In this document: piece after piece, positions 35,128 through 44,600 of the stretch
Numbering within the stretch: the stretch's first letter is position 1
Layout: each line of letters begins with the position of its first letter
DNA from: Acidobacteriota bacterium
GTDB lineage: Bacteria; Acidobacteriota; Vicinamibacteria; Vicinamibacterales; JAHECP01
Direction: 5' to 3'
DNA: 64,000 nt
NCBI GenBank assembly: GCA_024641665.1
Contig: JAHECP010000005.1
Coordinates: 21,005 to 85,004 of the forward strand
Position numbers and translations under genes: made by a program
The notes under the pieces: model-generated
What the model saw: only the letters and a program-made list of their open reading frames with translations
Told to the model about the DNA's origin: nothing
The model's database searches: none

Positions 35128-36351
35128 GTGACTTTGACACACAAGATGATGGTGACGGCCCTGCTCGTGACGACGACCGGTGTCGTTGTGTGGCCCGCCG
35201 GGCAGGTTGCCGACCCGGTCCGCGAGCGTGCCCGGCAACTGCACCGCGAGGCCCTGGTGATGGACGTGCACGCCGATATGGCCCCGTTCCTGGAAAAGGA
35301 CACCCAGCCCGCGCGCATCACCGACCCCGGCATGTCGGGCCCCGGGTACGACGCGGCGGCGGACCCCGCGCAACAACCCGTCGTGGACGCCTGGACGAAA
35401 ACGTTCCCGCCCGGGCCGTGGAGCTTCGCCGAGCGACATCCCGACAGCTACATGGATCTGCCGAAGCTGCGCGAGGGCAGTGTCGACGGGGTGTTCGTCG
35501 CGATCTACATGGACCGCGAACCGCGTCCCGGCATGGCGGTGAAGCGGGCCCTCGGCCAGATCGACGCGATCCGCGCCGCGACGGACAAATACCCGCGGGA
35601 CATCGCTCTGGCGACGACCGCTGACGAGGTGCGGCGCATCGTCGCGTCCGGCCGCATCGCCCTGCTGATGGGCCTCGAGGGCGGCTACATGATCGAGGAC
35701 AACATCAGGGTGCTTCGCATGTTCCATGCGCTGGGCGTGCGCTATATGACGCTCACTCACTGCTTCAACACCCACTGGGCAGACTCGTCCGGCTGCGGCG
35801 ACCCAGTGCAGCCCGAGCATGGAGGCTTGAGCCCCTTCGGTCGCGAGGTTGTCAAGGAGATGAACCGCCTCGGCATGATGGTGGACCTGACGCACGTGGC
35901 CGACCAGACGTTCTACGACGCCCTGGCGGTGACCAAGGCACCGGTGATCTTGTCCCACTCGGCCGTGGACGCGGTGAAGGAGCACGCGCGGAACGTGTCG
36001 GATGACATGTTGCGAGCGCTCGCGAAGAACGGGGGCGTCATCCACATCGACGCGGTCATCAAGTACATCGACCCGATCGAGCGGCCGGCGACGCCGCTGT
36101 CGGTCTTCATCGATCACGTCGTGCACGCCATCGAGGTGGCCGGTCCGGATCACGTCGGCATCGGGCTCGACTACGGCTACGACGCACCGAAGCCCGTCGA
36201 TCTCGAGGACTGCTCGAAGTACGAGAACATCACCTACGAATTGCTGAAACGGGGCGTGCCCGAGAGCACGATCAAGAAGATTTGGGGCGAGAACACGCTT
36301 CGAGTCATGAAGGAGGTCGAACGCGTATCCAGCAGCCTGAATCAGCACTGA
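35128..36351 (+). CDS. Secreted M19 (renal/membrane) dipeptidase-family protein (407 aa)
   Basis: Zinc dipeptidase homologue with an N-terminal signal peptide. The GTG at 35128 follows AGGAG by 5 bases; an ATG pair near 35146 is the alternative. Metal-site motifs of the amidohydrolase-type barrel are present: MDVHADM (H-x-D) near residue 47, LEGGYMIEDN (bridging Glu) near residue 180, LTHCFNTHWADSS near residue 212, DLTHVADQTFYDAL near residue 255, SHSA near residue 277, and GIGLDYGYD near residue 350. Family members cleave dipeptides, including those with D-residues. It opens a long operon of sugar genes, an unexpected place for a peptidase. Confidence 0.85.
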   Translation: MTLTHKMMVTALLVTTTGVVVWPAGQVADPVRERARQLHREALVMDVHADMAPFLEKDTQPARITDPGMSGPGYDAAADPAQQPVVDAWTKTFPPGPWSFAERHPDSYMDLPKLREGSVDGVFVAIYMDREPRPGMAVKRALGQIDAIRAATDKYPRDIALATTADEVRRIVASGRIALLMGLEGGYMIEDNIRVLRMFHALGVRYMTLTHCFNTHWADSSGCGDPVQPEHGGLSPFGREVVKEMNRLGMMVDLTHVADQTFYDALAVTKAPVILSHSAVDAVKEHARNVSDDMLRALAKNGGVIHIDAVIKYIDPIERPATPLSVFIDHVVHAIEVAGPDHVGIGLDYGYDAPKPVDLEDCSKYENITYELLKRGVPESTIKKIWGENTLRVMKEVERVSSSLNQH

Positions 36352-36399
36352 GCGGGCCGTCATGTCCTGGACCAGCACGTGGGCGGAGAGGAGCGACTC

Positions 36400-38061
36400 A
36401 TGACACGCGACATCTGTCTCGTGGCCAGCGGCGACTCACGGTTGCCGGCCAATCGTGTGTGCTGGCCCGCACAGGAGCAGCTCGAGGCCAAGGTGGTCGC
36501 GGCCTTCGCCGACCTCGGCCACCGCGTGGTACGGGGGCATCCTGTCGATCCCGCCAAGGGGCACGGCTTTCTCGACGGCCAGGCGATGGGCATCGAGGTG
36601 TTCCGCCGCATCGACCCGGACGCGCCCCTCATCGTCGCCGAGGCGGTCTGGCAGTTCACGAGCCACGTCCTCCCCGGGCTGACGAAGCATCGCGGCCCGA
36701 TCCTCACGCTCGCCAACTGGAGCGGCCAGTGGCCGGGGCTCGTGGGGCTGCTGAACCTGAACGGATCGCTGACCAAGGCCGGCATTCCGTACAGCACCAT
36801 CTGGAGCGAGGACTTCGAGGACGAGTTCGCGGGGGCGGCACTGCGTGAGTGGGTGACGCACGGCCGGATCGCCCACGACGTCAGCCACGTCCGCCGCTAC
36901 GACGGGTGCATCTGGCCCGATCAGGCGACCGCCGCCGCCCGCGGCGCCAGACTCGGGGCCGACCTGCGGCGCCAGCAGGCCGTCCTCGGCGTCTTCGACG
37001 AAGGCTGCATGGGGATGTACAACGCCATCGTCCCCGACCATCTGCTGCACGCCGTCGGGCTGTTCAAGGAGCGGCTCAGTCAGGCCGCGCTCTACGCGGC
37101 GATGCTGGGCGTCGAGGAGGAGACGGCGCGTCGACACCTCACATGGCTGCGGGGCCGCGGCGTGACGTTCAACCTGGGCACCGATCCGGACACGGAACTG
37201 ACCGAGGCGCAGGTCCTCGAGGGCCTGAAGATGTACGACGCCGCGGTGCGCATGGCGGCCGAATACGGCTGTGCCGCCATCGGGATTCAGTATCAGCTCG
37301 GCCTGAAGGACGTCTGTGTGGCGTCGGATCTCGCCGAAGGCCTTCTCAACAACCCCGACCGTCCGCCTGTCCACGGGCCCGACAGCACCATTCTGTTCGA
37401 GGGGCTGGCGGTGCCGCACTTCAACGAGGCCGACGAGTGTGCGGGCATCGACGCCCTGATCACCAATCGCGTCTGGGCCGACCTGCAACTCGATCCGTCG
37501 ACCACGCTGCACGACGTGCGTTGGGGCGAGCACTACGCCGGACACGGCCTCGACGAATTCGTCTGGCTGTTCGAGATCTCCGGAGCGGCGCCAGCCAGCC
37601 ACTTCATCGGCGGCTACCGCGGCGCAACCGCCGAGCGACAGCCGCCGATGTTCTTCCCGCGCGGCGGCGCGACGCTGAAGGGCGTCAGTCGCCCGGGCGA
37701 GATCGTCTGGAGCCGTATCTACGTGGAGGGCCAAGCCCTCCACATGGACCTCGGCTCGGGCGGGGCTGTCGCTCTGCCGACGGAGGAGACCGAGCGGCGC
37801 TGGCAGGCGACCACGCCGCAGTGGCCGATCATGCACGCCGTCCTCTACGGCGTCAGCCGCAATCAATTCATGGCGGCACACAAGGCCAATCACATCCAGG
37901 TCGCGTATGCGCCGGACGCGGCCCAGGCCAGACGCGCCCTCGAGATGAAGGCGGCGATGGCCAACGAGATGGGGATCCACGTGAGCCTCTGCGGCGATCT
38001 CGACGACAGCCTCGATCGCCACCAGGCGGCCGCCGTGGAGCCCGAGGAGTCTCGTGCATGA
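36400..38061 (+). CDS. L-fucose/D-arabinose isomerase-family protein (553 aa)
   Basis: Second FucI-superfamily isomerase of the window, only distantly similar to the one at 27.1 kb. Family-like segments include LTLANWSGQWPGLVGLLNLN near residue 105, GVFDEGCMGMYNAIVPD near residue 197 (the E-x-C-M-G-M region), FNEADECAGIDALITNRVW near residue 340 (metal-site Glu/Asp) and WPIMHAVLYGVSRNQFMAAH near residue 475, close to the C-terminal substrate His. GAGGAG precedes the ATG at 36400. Its stop overlaps the ribulokinase-type gene by ATGA. Isomerising D-arabinose to D-ribulose (or L-fucose to L-fuculose) fits the pairing. Confidence 0.75.
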   Translation: MTRDICLVASGDSRLPANRVCWPAQEQLEAKVVAAFADLGHRVVRGHPVDPAKGHGFLDGQAMGIEVFRRIDPDAPLIVAEAVWQFTSHVLPGLTKHRGPILTLANWSGQWPGLVGLLNLNGSLTKAGIPYSTIWSEDFEDEFAGAALREWVTHGRIAHDVSHVRRYDGCIWPDQATAAARGARLGADLRRQQAVLGVFDEGCMGMYNAIVPDHLLHAVGLFKERLSQAALYAAMLGVEEETARRHLTWLRGRGVTFNLGTDPDTELTEAQVLEGLKMYDAAVRMAAEYGCAAIGIQYQLGLKDVCVASDLAEGLLNNPDRPPVHGPDSTILFEGLAVPHFNEADECAGIDALITNRVWADLQLDPSTTLHDVRWGEHYAGHGLDEFVWLFEISGAAPASHFIGGYRGATAERQPPMFFPRGGATLKGVSRPGEIVWSRIYVEGQALHMDLGSGGAVALPTEETERRWQATTPQWPIMHAVLYGVSRNQFMAAHKANHIQVAYAPDAAQARRALEMKAAMANEMGIHVSLCGDLDDSLDRHQAAAVEPEESRA

Positions 38062-39761
38062 CACGCCAGTCGAGCGCGCCCTGTGCGATCGGCCTCGACT
38101 TCGGCACCGCGTCGGTGCGGGCGGTCGTGGTCGAGACTCAGACCGGCGCCCTGCGCGGGGCCGGCGCCGCCGACTATCCGCACGGCGTGATCGATGCGAC
38201 GCTTCCGGGTAGTGCCAAGCGGCTGGGTGTCGATTGGGCCCTGCAGCATCCGGCCGACTACCTCGTGGCGATGGAGTCCGCCGTTCTGGCCGCGGTCGAG
38301 AGATCCGGCGTCGACCGGGCGGCGATCGTCGGGATCGGCGTTGACTTCACGTCCTGCACGATTCTGCCCGTGAAGCGCGACGGACAGCCGCTCTGCCTGC
38401 GGTCGGATTTCGCCGCGCACCCGCACGCCTGGGTGAAACTCTGGAAACACCATGCCGCGCAACCGCAGGCGGATCGCATCGACGCCACCGCCACCGCCCG
38501 CGGGGAGCCCTTCCTGGCCAACTACGGCGGCCGGACATCCTCCGAGTGGCTCGTCGCCAAGACCCTCGAGATCCTCGAGGACGATCCGGCCGTCTACGAC
38601 GCTGCGGAGGCCATCGTCGAAGCCGGCGACTGGCTGGTCTGGCAGCTGACCGGGAACCTCGTGCGCAACGCGTGCGCCGCCGGCTACAAGGGATTCTGGA
38701 CGCGGCAACACGGGTTCCCGTCGACGGATTTCTTCGCGGCCCTCGATCCGCGTCTGGCTGACATCCATGCGCGGCTCCCGGGGCCGATCACGCCGCCGGG
38801 ACGCACGGCTGGCACGCTGACCCCAGACATGGCCCGGCGCCTTGGGCTTGCGCAGAGCACCGCGGTGGGCGCCGCGATCATCGACGCGCACAGCGCGGTT
38901 CCCGCCGCCGGTGTCGTCACGCCGGGCCGCATGGTCATGGTCATGGGCACGTCCACGTGCCACATGCTGCTGGCGGATCGCTACGCCCCCGTGGAGGGTA
39001 TCGGCGGCATCGTGTCGGACGGCATCGTCGAGGGGTACTACGGCTATGAAGCCGGGCAGGCGGCCGTGGGTGACATCTTCAACTGGTTCGTCCGCCAGAC
39101 CGGGGACCGGAGACGGACCCGCGGCGAATTCGGCGCGCTTGAGCGTGAAGCGGCTGCGGTGGCCGTCGGGGGCCACGGCCTGGTGGCGCTCGACTGGTGG
39201 AATGGCAACCGCTCGGTGCTCGCCAACGCCGATCTTTCGGGCCTTCTCGTCGGCCTCACGTTGTCCACCACGAGAGGCGAGATCTACCGCAGCCTCATGG
39301 AGGCGACCGGCTACGGGACCAGACGCATTCTGGAAGCGTTCGATCGGCAGCGCATCCCGGTCACCGAGCTGATCGCGGTGGGAGGCCTGGCCGAACACAG
39401 CCCGCTGCTCCTCGAGATCTACGCCAGCATCACGCGTCGGCCAATCCGCGTCGCGGGCACCGACGCGTCGGCGCTTGGCGCCGCCATGCTGGGCGCGGTG
39501 GCCGCCGGCGAGGCGCACGGCGGCCATCGCTCTCTGCGCGCGGCAGCCGCGTGCATGACGCATCTGCCAGCGGCGCAGGTGGACCCCGACGACCGGGCGT
39601 CGCAGGTCTATGACGACCTGTATCGCGAGTACCTGGCCCTCCACGACTACTTCGGACGGGGAGGGAACGACGTGATGCTCCGCCTGCGCCGCCTCCACCG
39701 GGCGGCGATGAGCCGAGCGGGCGCCCGCGACGAGTCCCTCGCGGAAACGCTGGCGGGTTGA
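38058..39761 (+). CDS. FGGY carbohydrate kinase, ribulokinase (AraB)-like (567 aa)
   Basis: Cytoplasmic ATP-dependent sugar kinase. The opening CAIGLDFGTASVRAVVVE and VDWALQHPADYLVAMESAV, then IGVDFTSCTILP, GYKGFWTRQHGFPS, and VMGTSTCHMLLA followed by VEGYYGYEAGQAAVGDIFNW, are the hallmarks of ribulokinases. The catalytic Asp is probably in AAIIDAHSAVPAAG near residue 276. AraB-type kinases accept both D- and L-ribulose and phosphorylate at O5. The start overlaps the isomerase stop. If the substrate is D-ribulose, the product D-ribulose 5-phosphate joins the pentose phosphate pathway directly, and no 4-epimerase gene is needed or seen here. Confidence 0.85.
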   Translation: MTRQSSAPCAIGLDFGTASVRAVVVETQTGALRGAGAADYPHGVIDATLPGSAKRLGVDWALQHPADYLVAMESAVLAAVERSGVDRAAIVGIGVDFTSCTILPVKRDGQPLCLRSDFAAHPHAWVKLWKHHAAQPQADRIDATATARGEPFLANYGGRTSSEWLVAKTLEILEDDPAVYDAAEAIVEAGDWLVWQLTGNLVRNACAAGYKGFWTRQHGFPSTDFFAALDPRLADIHARLPGPITPPGRTAGTLTPDMARRLGLAQSTAVGAAIIDAHSAVPAAGVVTPGRMVMVMGTSTCHMLLADRYAPVEGIGGIVSDGIVEGYYGYEAGQAAVGDIFNWFVRQTGDRRRTRGEFGALEREAAAVAVGGHGLVALDWWNGNRSVLANADLSGLLVGLTLSTTRGEIYRSLMEATGYGTRRILEAFDRQRIPVTELIAVGGLAEHSPLLLEIYASITRRPIRVAGTDASALGAAMLGAVAAGEAHGGHRSLRAAAACMTHLPAAQVDPDDRASQVYDDLYREYLALHDYFGRGGNDVMLRLRRLHRAAMSRAGARDESLAETLAG

Positions 39762-39786
39762 CCTGCCAAGAAGTGGATGGTGAGAG

Positions 39787-41184
39787 ATGAAGCGAACTAT
39801 GTCAGCGCTCTTCCTGCTCGTCGTTGCCTGGCTCCTCGTGCTGGGCGCCACGCCAGGCGCCCGCGACGGCTTTCCGAGCGTGCTGAGCATCCGTGACCGC
39901 GTCGCGACCGTCAACCGCATTGTCGAGGCGCGGCTCGATCAGCTGCTTCCGCTGGCCATGCGCGAGACGGGATTCGACATGTGGATCATCGTCACGAACG
40001 AGGACAACTACGATCCCGTGTTCCAGACGATGATCCCATACAACACCTGGGCGCCGATCACCCAGATCCTCGTGTTCTACGACCCCGGTGCGGGCAAGCC
40101 GATCGAGCGGCTGAACGTCTCGCGGACCAACCTGCGAGGCCTGTACAAGGACATGTGGGACGCACAAGCCTGGGACACCCAGAAGAAGGAAAGCCAGTGG
40201 GACGCGCTGGCCAGGGTCGTCCGCGAGCGGGACCCCAAGGTGATCGGGATCAACGAGGGCGAGGTGCAGTGGGCGGCGGGCGGTCTCACCGTGCCGCTGA
40301 AGAAGGCGCTCGTCAACGCGATCGGACCGACCTACGCCGGTCGGTTGCGGTCGGCCGAGCCCCTCGCAACCAGATGGCTCGAGACGATGCTCGACGAGGA
40401 GCTCGACGTCTATTCGCAGGTCGTGGCGGTCGCCCACGCGCTGGTGGCGGAGACGATGTCGAACGCCGTGATCACCCCGGGAACGACAACGGTCGACGAC
40501 ATGGTCTACCACTACTGGCAGCGCTTTGCAAATCTGGGGCTCGACATGTCGTTCCTGCCAAGCTGCAGCATCCGGGGGCGGAGTCCTGAGGATACGCAGC
40601 GCTGGGGCCCGAGAGACCGCACGGTGCGCCACGGCGACGTCCTCCACTGCGATGTCGGCATCAAGTACCTGCGGTACTACACCGATCACCAGGAGCTCGC
40701 GTACGTCCTGCGCGCCGGCGAGACGGACGCACCGGACGGCCTGAAGAAGGCCCTCGCCGAGGCCAACCGGCTGCAGGACGTGTACGCGAGCGAGTTCAAG
40801 GCAGGATTGACCGGCAACCAACTGCTGGCCAACATCCTCACGACAGCCCGGGCCAAGGGAATCCAGAATCCGCGGGTCTACTCCCACTCGCTCGGCTACT
40901 ACCTGCACGAGCCCGGGCCGCTGATCGGTCTGCCCTGGGAGCAGGTCAACAATCCCGGCCGCGGTGATGTGCGACTCGTCGACAACAGCTGTTTCACGGC
41001 GGAGCTCAGTGTCGATGCACCGATTCCCGAGTGGGGCGGAAAGACGCTCCGGGTGCCGCTCGAGCAGGACGTCGTCTTCACCAAGGGCCGCGTGCACTTC
41101 ATCGACGGCCGGCAGACGGCATTCCACCTCGTGGGCAGAGGAGGGGGCGGGTCCCCCGCGCCGACGCCGTCACCGGAGCGGTGA
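39787..41184 (+). CDS. Secreted M24-family protein, copy 2 (465 aa)
   Basis: Paralogue of the 32.1 kb gene with the same architecture: a signal peptide (ALFLLVVAWLLVLGA), a creatinase-type N-domain, and the pita-bread domain with HCDVGIKYLRYYTDHQELAY, YSHSLGYYLHEPGPLIGLPW, CFTAELSVDAP and LEQDVVF. The second metal Asp lies in TDHQE, again not the classical DxTR. It also has a Gly/Pro/Ser-rich C-terminal tail of about 20 residues. It begins 25 bases after the kinase gene, so it is in the same operon. It may process peptides released with the glycan, or may have an altered function. Confidence 0.75.
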   Translation: MKRTMSALFLLVVAWLLVLGATPGARDGFPSVLSIRDRVATVNRIVEARLDQLLPLAMRETGFDMWIIVTNEDNYDPVFQTMIPYNTWAPITQILVFYDPGAGKPIERLNVSRTNLRGLYKDMWDAQAWDTQKKESQWDALARVVRERDPKVIGINEGEVQWAAGGLTVPLKKALVNAIGPTYAGRLRSAEPLATRWLETMLDEELDVYSQVVAVAHALVAETMSNAVITPGTTTVDDMVYHYWQRFANLGLDMSFLPSCSIRGRSPEDTQRWGPRDRTVRHGDVLHCDVGIKYLRYYTDHQELAYVLRAGETDAPDGLKKALAEANRLQDVYASEFKAGLTGNQLLANILTTARAKGIQNPRVYSHSLGYYLHEPGPLIGLPWEQVNNPGRGDVRLVDNSCFTAELSVDAPIPEWGGKTLRVPLEQDVVFTKGRVHFIDGRQTAFHLVGRGGGGSPAPTPSPER

Positions 41185-41321
41185 CGCAGACGACCGAGTG
41201 AGCGGGCAGTCGTTCTGATGTCCGCCGCCGCGCAGGAGCATGGCGCCCGTCCTCACGATCCGTGAGGACGGGTCCAGGAGTCTCGTTCCGACGACCGTTC
41301 GTGACAGCTGAGGCCGACCCC

Positions 41322-42542
41322 ATGACACGCGAGATCATCGCCACCGCCGCGGCTTGCATCGCTGTTTCCGTGTTGAATCAGAGTCTCCATGCAGCCAGTT
41401 TCGCCGACGATCTCGCTTTCCTGAAGCGACACGTGGAACTGATCGTGCTGAGCGATCCGAATGGATCCGCCAAGGTCGCCGTCTCCCCTGCGTGGCAGGG
41501 CCGCGTCATCACGAGCACGGCCGGCGGGGACGCGGGCCGCAGCTTCGGCTGGATCAACCGGGAACTGATCGCATCGGGCAAGCTCCAGCCGCACATCAAC
41601 GCCTTCGGCGGCGAAGATCGGTTCTGGATGGGTCCGGAGGGCGGGCAGTTCTCGATCTTCTTCGCCAAAGGCGCGAAGTTCGAACTGGAGAACTGGTTCA
41701 CGCCGGCGCCGATCGACACGCTGCCCTTCGCCGTGACGAGCCGGTCCTCCGCCGCGGTGAGCTTCAGGTCAGCGTTCACGCTGACCAACTACTCGGGCAC
41801 GCGCCTCGATGTCGTCGTCGATCGCGAGGTGCGCCTGCTCGATGCCGCCGCAGCCTGGGAGCGGCTCGGCGTGAGGCCGCCGACCGATGTGGCCATCGTC
41901 GCCTTCGAATCACACAACAGCATCACCAATGCTGGTAGCAGACCGTGGACGAAGGACACGGGACTGCTGTCGATCTGGATCCTCGGCATGTTCACTCCCT
42001 CGCCCGGGACCACGATCGTGGTGCCCATCCAGGCAGGTCCGGAATCGGAGCTCGGCGCGAAGGTGACCTCGGACTACTTCGGCATGGTGCCTCCGGAGCG
42101 GCTCGCCGTGAAGGACGACGTGATCTACTTCAGTGGTGACGGGAAGTTCCGCAGCAAGATCGGCATTAGTCCCCGGCGCAGCAAGGGCGTGCTCGGCAGC
42201 TACGACGCGGACTCGTGCGTGCTCACGATCGTCCAGTTCAGTCAGCCGGCGGGGCTGACCGACTACGTGAACTCGCTGTGGAAGCTGCAGGACGACCCGT
42301 ACGGTGGTGACGCGGCCAACAGCTACAACGACGGCCCGCCGACCCCGGGGGCGAGGCCACTTGGCCCCTTTTATGAGCTCGAGTCCTCGTCCCCTGCTGC
42401 TGCGCTGGCCCCTGGCAAGAGCCTGTCGCACGTCCACCGCACGATTCACCTGGGCGGACCGGTGCCAGCGCTGGATGCGGTTGCCCGAGCCACGCTCGGT
42501 GTATCCATCGCGGAGATCGAGGCCGCCGTGAAGCCCCGATAG
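41322..42542 (+). CDS. Secreted DUF6786-type protein (406 aa)
   Basis: Exported protein of a family often found next to carbohydrate genes and lacking a known role; my family name comes from memory of the pattern. An N-terminal signal peptide is followed by a beta-rich fold. Distinctive segments are FLKRHVELIVLSDPNGSAKV, GGDAGRSFGWINRELI, FGGEDRFWMGPEGGQFSIFF, ITNAGSRPWTKDTGLLSIWI and YELESSSPAAALAPGKSLSH followed by VHRTIHL. The last resembles the end of galactose-mutarotase-like proteins (ELE...P..L.PG.S..H..RT). A mutarotase-like sugar-binding fold is therefore a fair guess. It lies between the M24 gene and the FucP-type transporter. Confidence 0.65.
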   Translation: MTREIIATAAACIAVSVLNQSLHAASFADDLAFLKRHVELIVLSDPNGSAKVAVSPAWQGRVITSTAGGDAGRSFGWINRELIASGKLQPHINAFGGEDRFWMGPEGGQFSIFFAKGAKFELENWFTPAPIDTLPFAVTSRSSAAVSFRSAFTLTNYSGTRLDVVVDREVRLLDAAAAWERLGVRPPTDVAIVAFESHNSITNAGSRPWTKDTGLLSIWILGMFTPSPGTTIVVPIQAGPESELGAKVTSDYFGMVPPERLAVKDDVIYFSGDGKFRSKIGISPRRSKGVLGSYDADSCVLTIVQFSQPAGLTDYVNSLWKLQDDPYGGDAANSYNDGPPTPGARPLGPFYELESSSPAAALAPGKSLSHVHRTIHLGGPVPALDAVARATLGVSIAEIEAAVKPR

Positions 42543-42558
42543 CGTACGCGTGAGTCCT

Positions 42559-44589
42559 ATGAGCACCACCAAGGCAATCCTTGTCGCCGGCGCGAAGGGC
42601 GGGCGCGTGAGCACCGACAGGCAGAGCATGTTCGTCACCGGCGACGGAAGGAACGTGGTCCTGACCTTCACGCTCGTCAGCTCGCTCTTCCTCCTGTGGG
42701 GATTCTGCAACGGGATGATTGACGTCATGGACAAGCACTTCCAGGAGGAGCTGCACCTGAGCCTGTCGCAATCGGCTTGGGTGCAGTTCGCGCACTGGAT
42801 GGGCTATTTCCTCATGGCGCTCCCGGCTGGATGGCTCGCCACAAGGCTGGGCTACAAGGGTGGCATCATAGCCGGCCTGCTGCTCGTCGCGGTGGGTGGG
42901 GCCTGGTTCATTCCAGCGACGAAGATCGCGGCGTTCTGGGCGTTCCTCCTCGGTGTGTGCGTCGTGGCCTCCGGCCTGACGTTCCTGGAAACGGTGGCCA
43001 ACCCGTATACCACGGTGCTCGGACCGCGGCGTTACGCCGCGACGCGCATCAACCTCGCGCAATCGTGCAACGGCGTCGGCTGGATCCTCGGCCCCATTGC
43101 GGGCGGGCTGTTCTTCTACGCCAGGGATGCCACGGGGCGGAGCACGGGCGCGCAGACGCTCTGGATTCCGTACGCCGGAGTGGCGGTCGTGGTGCTCCTC
43201 CTGGTCATCGTCTTCTACTTCGCTCCGGTGCCAGACATCACCGCGGAAGACGACTATGCCGTGGACGGTGATGACGAGCCGAGCGCGACCGCCGGAGACG
43301 CCATCCGGCCGGTGAACCGGAGGGTCGTCTACCCGCTGCTGCTGGGCAACGTCGCCGTGCTGCTGGGTGTCGTCGGCATGATCCTGTGGCTGATCCTCGG
43401 TGCCCTGGACCTGGGTCCTCGGGCGATCGGGCTGGCCTCGCTCATCCCGCACCCCTCGAGCTATGTCATCACGGCCGACAACGCGCTCGCTATCGTGCTC
43501 GGCGCCCTCGGGTGCCTGGCGGTCGTCGTCACGGCGATCGCGCTCCGCCGTGTGACGGCTCGTCTCTCCCACCGCAGCATCTGGGCGCACGAGCACTTCT
43601 CGGGGGCCACCCTCGCCCAGTTCTTCTATGTCGCGGCACAGGCCGGGATCTTCAGCTTCCTCATCAACTACATGACCTCCGAGCCGCCCGGCCTGCCGGC
43701 TTCGTGGCTGAACGAGAGCACCCGCCAGTGGGTCGAGCTGCGGACCGCCCTGGCCGGGTCGGATTTCAGGGACGTGCCGTCGCTGGCCGCGAAGTTGCGC
43801 GACAGGGCCGATCCGGTCTCGGAGTATCTCGCGTCGAACCTGTCCGGCGGGACCCTCGGAGTCCTGACACGCTACCAGAACGGGTCGGCGAGCCAGACGA
43901 CGCTTCGGGTCTCCATCATGCAGGACCTGAACAGCCTGATCCTGAGGCAGAGCATCTACGGCCCCGAGCGCTTCAGCGAAATCCGGCTGCAGGAGAAGAC
44001 CCGGGAGCTACTGTCACAGGACGCCGCGGGACGCAACGAGGCGAGGCTCAACCGGCTGCTGCTCGCGGACGCCTATCCGGGCGAGCTGCCCTTCCGGGAC
44101 GGGATCCTGGCCGTGACCAACCAGGCTGCGGCCAGCCTTGCGTCATTCGGCTTCATCTGCTTCCTGCTCGGCCGCGTCAGCGGCGCGGGACTGCTGCGAC
44201 GGTTCTCGGCGCACAAGGTGGTCGGCCTCTACGGCGTGATGAACGTCGCCGCGTGCTTCCTGGTCTTCCTGAAGCTCGGATGGGTGTCGGTCGTGAGCGT
44301 GTTCCTCAGCTACTTCTTCATGTCGATCATGTTCCCGACTATCTTCGCGCTCGGCATCTTCGGGCTCGGAGCGCGGGCCAAGCGCGCGTCGGCCTACATC
44401 GTCATGGGCATCGTGGGCGGCGCCATCCTGCCCAAGGTGATGGGCGCCGTGGCCGACCACTACGACATGTCGCGCGGGTTCATCGTGCCGATGGCCTGCT
44501 TTGCGCTGATCGCCTGCTACGGCTACGCCTGGCCCCGGCTCAGCAGGGCGCAATCACCAGGGGGAGTGGGTCTCGCGGGCGGGCATTGA
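42559..44589 (+). CDS. FucP-type MFS sugar permease with large insertion (676 aa)
   Basis: Inner-membrane sugar:proton symporter of the fucose/glucose/galactose permease branch. Signature segments: SSLFLLWGFCNGMIDVMDKH, FLETVANPYTTVLGP, RINLAQSCNGVGWILGPIAG, GATLAQFFYVAAQAGIFSFL, and ARAKRASAYIVMGIVGGAIL. Usual FucP proteins have about 430-440 residues. This one has two extra hydrophobic segments in the middle (about 255-335) and a roughly 130-residue hydrophilic insertion (about 378-510) between the segments that correspond to TM7 and TM8. The start codon is ATG 42559 (a GTG at 42550 is possible). It is 16 bases downstream of the DUF6786-type gene and 11 upstream of the GH3-type gene. Confidence 0.82.
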   Translation: MSTTKAILVAGAKGGRVSTDRQSMFVTGDGRNVVLTFTLVSSLFLLWGFCNGMIDVMDKHFQEELHLSLSQSAWVQFAHWMGYFLMALPAGWLATRLGYKGGIIAGLLLVAVGGAWFIPATKIAAFWAFLLGVCVVASGLTFLETVANPYTTVLGPRRYAATRINLAQSCNGVGWILGPIAGGLFFYARDATGRSTGAQTLWIPYAGVAVVVLLLVIVFYFAPVPDITAEDDYAVDGDDEPSATAGDAIRPVNRRVVYPLLLGNVAVLLGVVGMILWLILGALDLGPRAIGLASLIPHPSSYVITADNALAIVLGALGCLAVVVTAIALRRVTARLSHRSIWAHEHFSGATLAQFFYVAAQAGIFSFLINYMTSEPPGLPASWLNESTRQWVELRTALAGSDFRDVPSLAAKLRDRADPVSEYLASNLSGGTLGVLTRYQNGSASQTTLRVSIMQDLNSLILRQSIYGPERFSEIRLQEKTRELLSQDAAGRNEARLNRLLLADAYPGELPFRDGILAVTNQAAASLASFGFICFLLGRVSGAGLLRRFSAHKVVGLYGVMNVAACFLVFLKLGWVSVVSVFLSYFFMSIMFPTIFALGIFGLGARAKRASAYIVMGIVGGAILPKVMGAVADHYDMSRGFIVPMACFALIACYGYAWPRLSRAQSPGGVGLAGGH

Positions 44590-44600
44590 GGTGCCCAGAC

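Noticed and set aside
36436..38064. A long minus-strand frame opposite the second isomerase gene.
   Set aside because: The plus-strand frame has clear isomerase motifs, a ribosome site and coupling to the kinase gene; the other frame has none.
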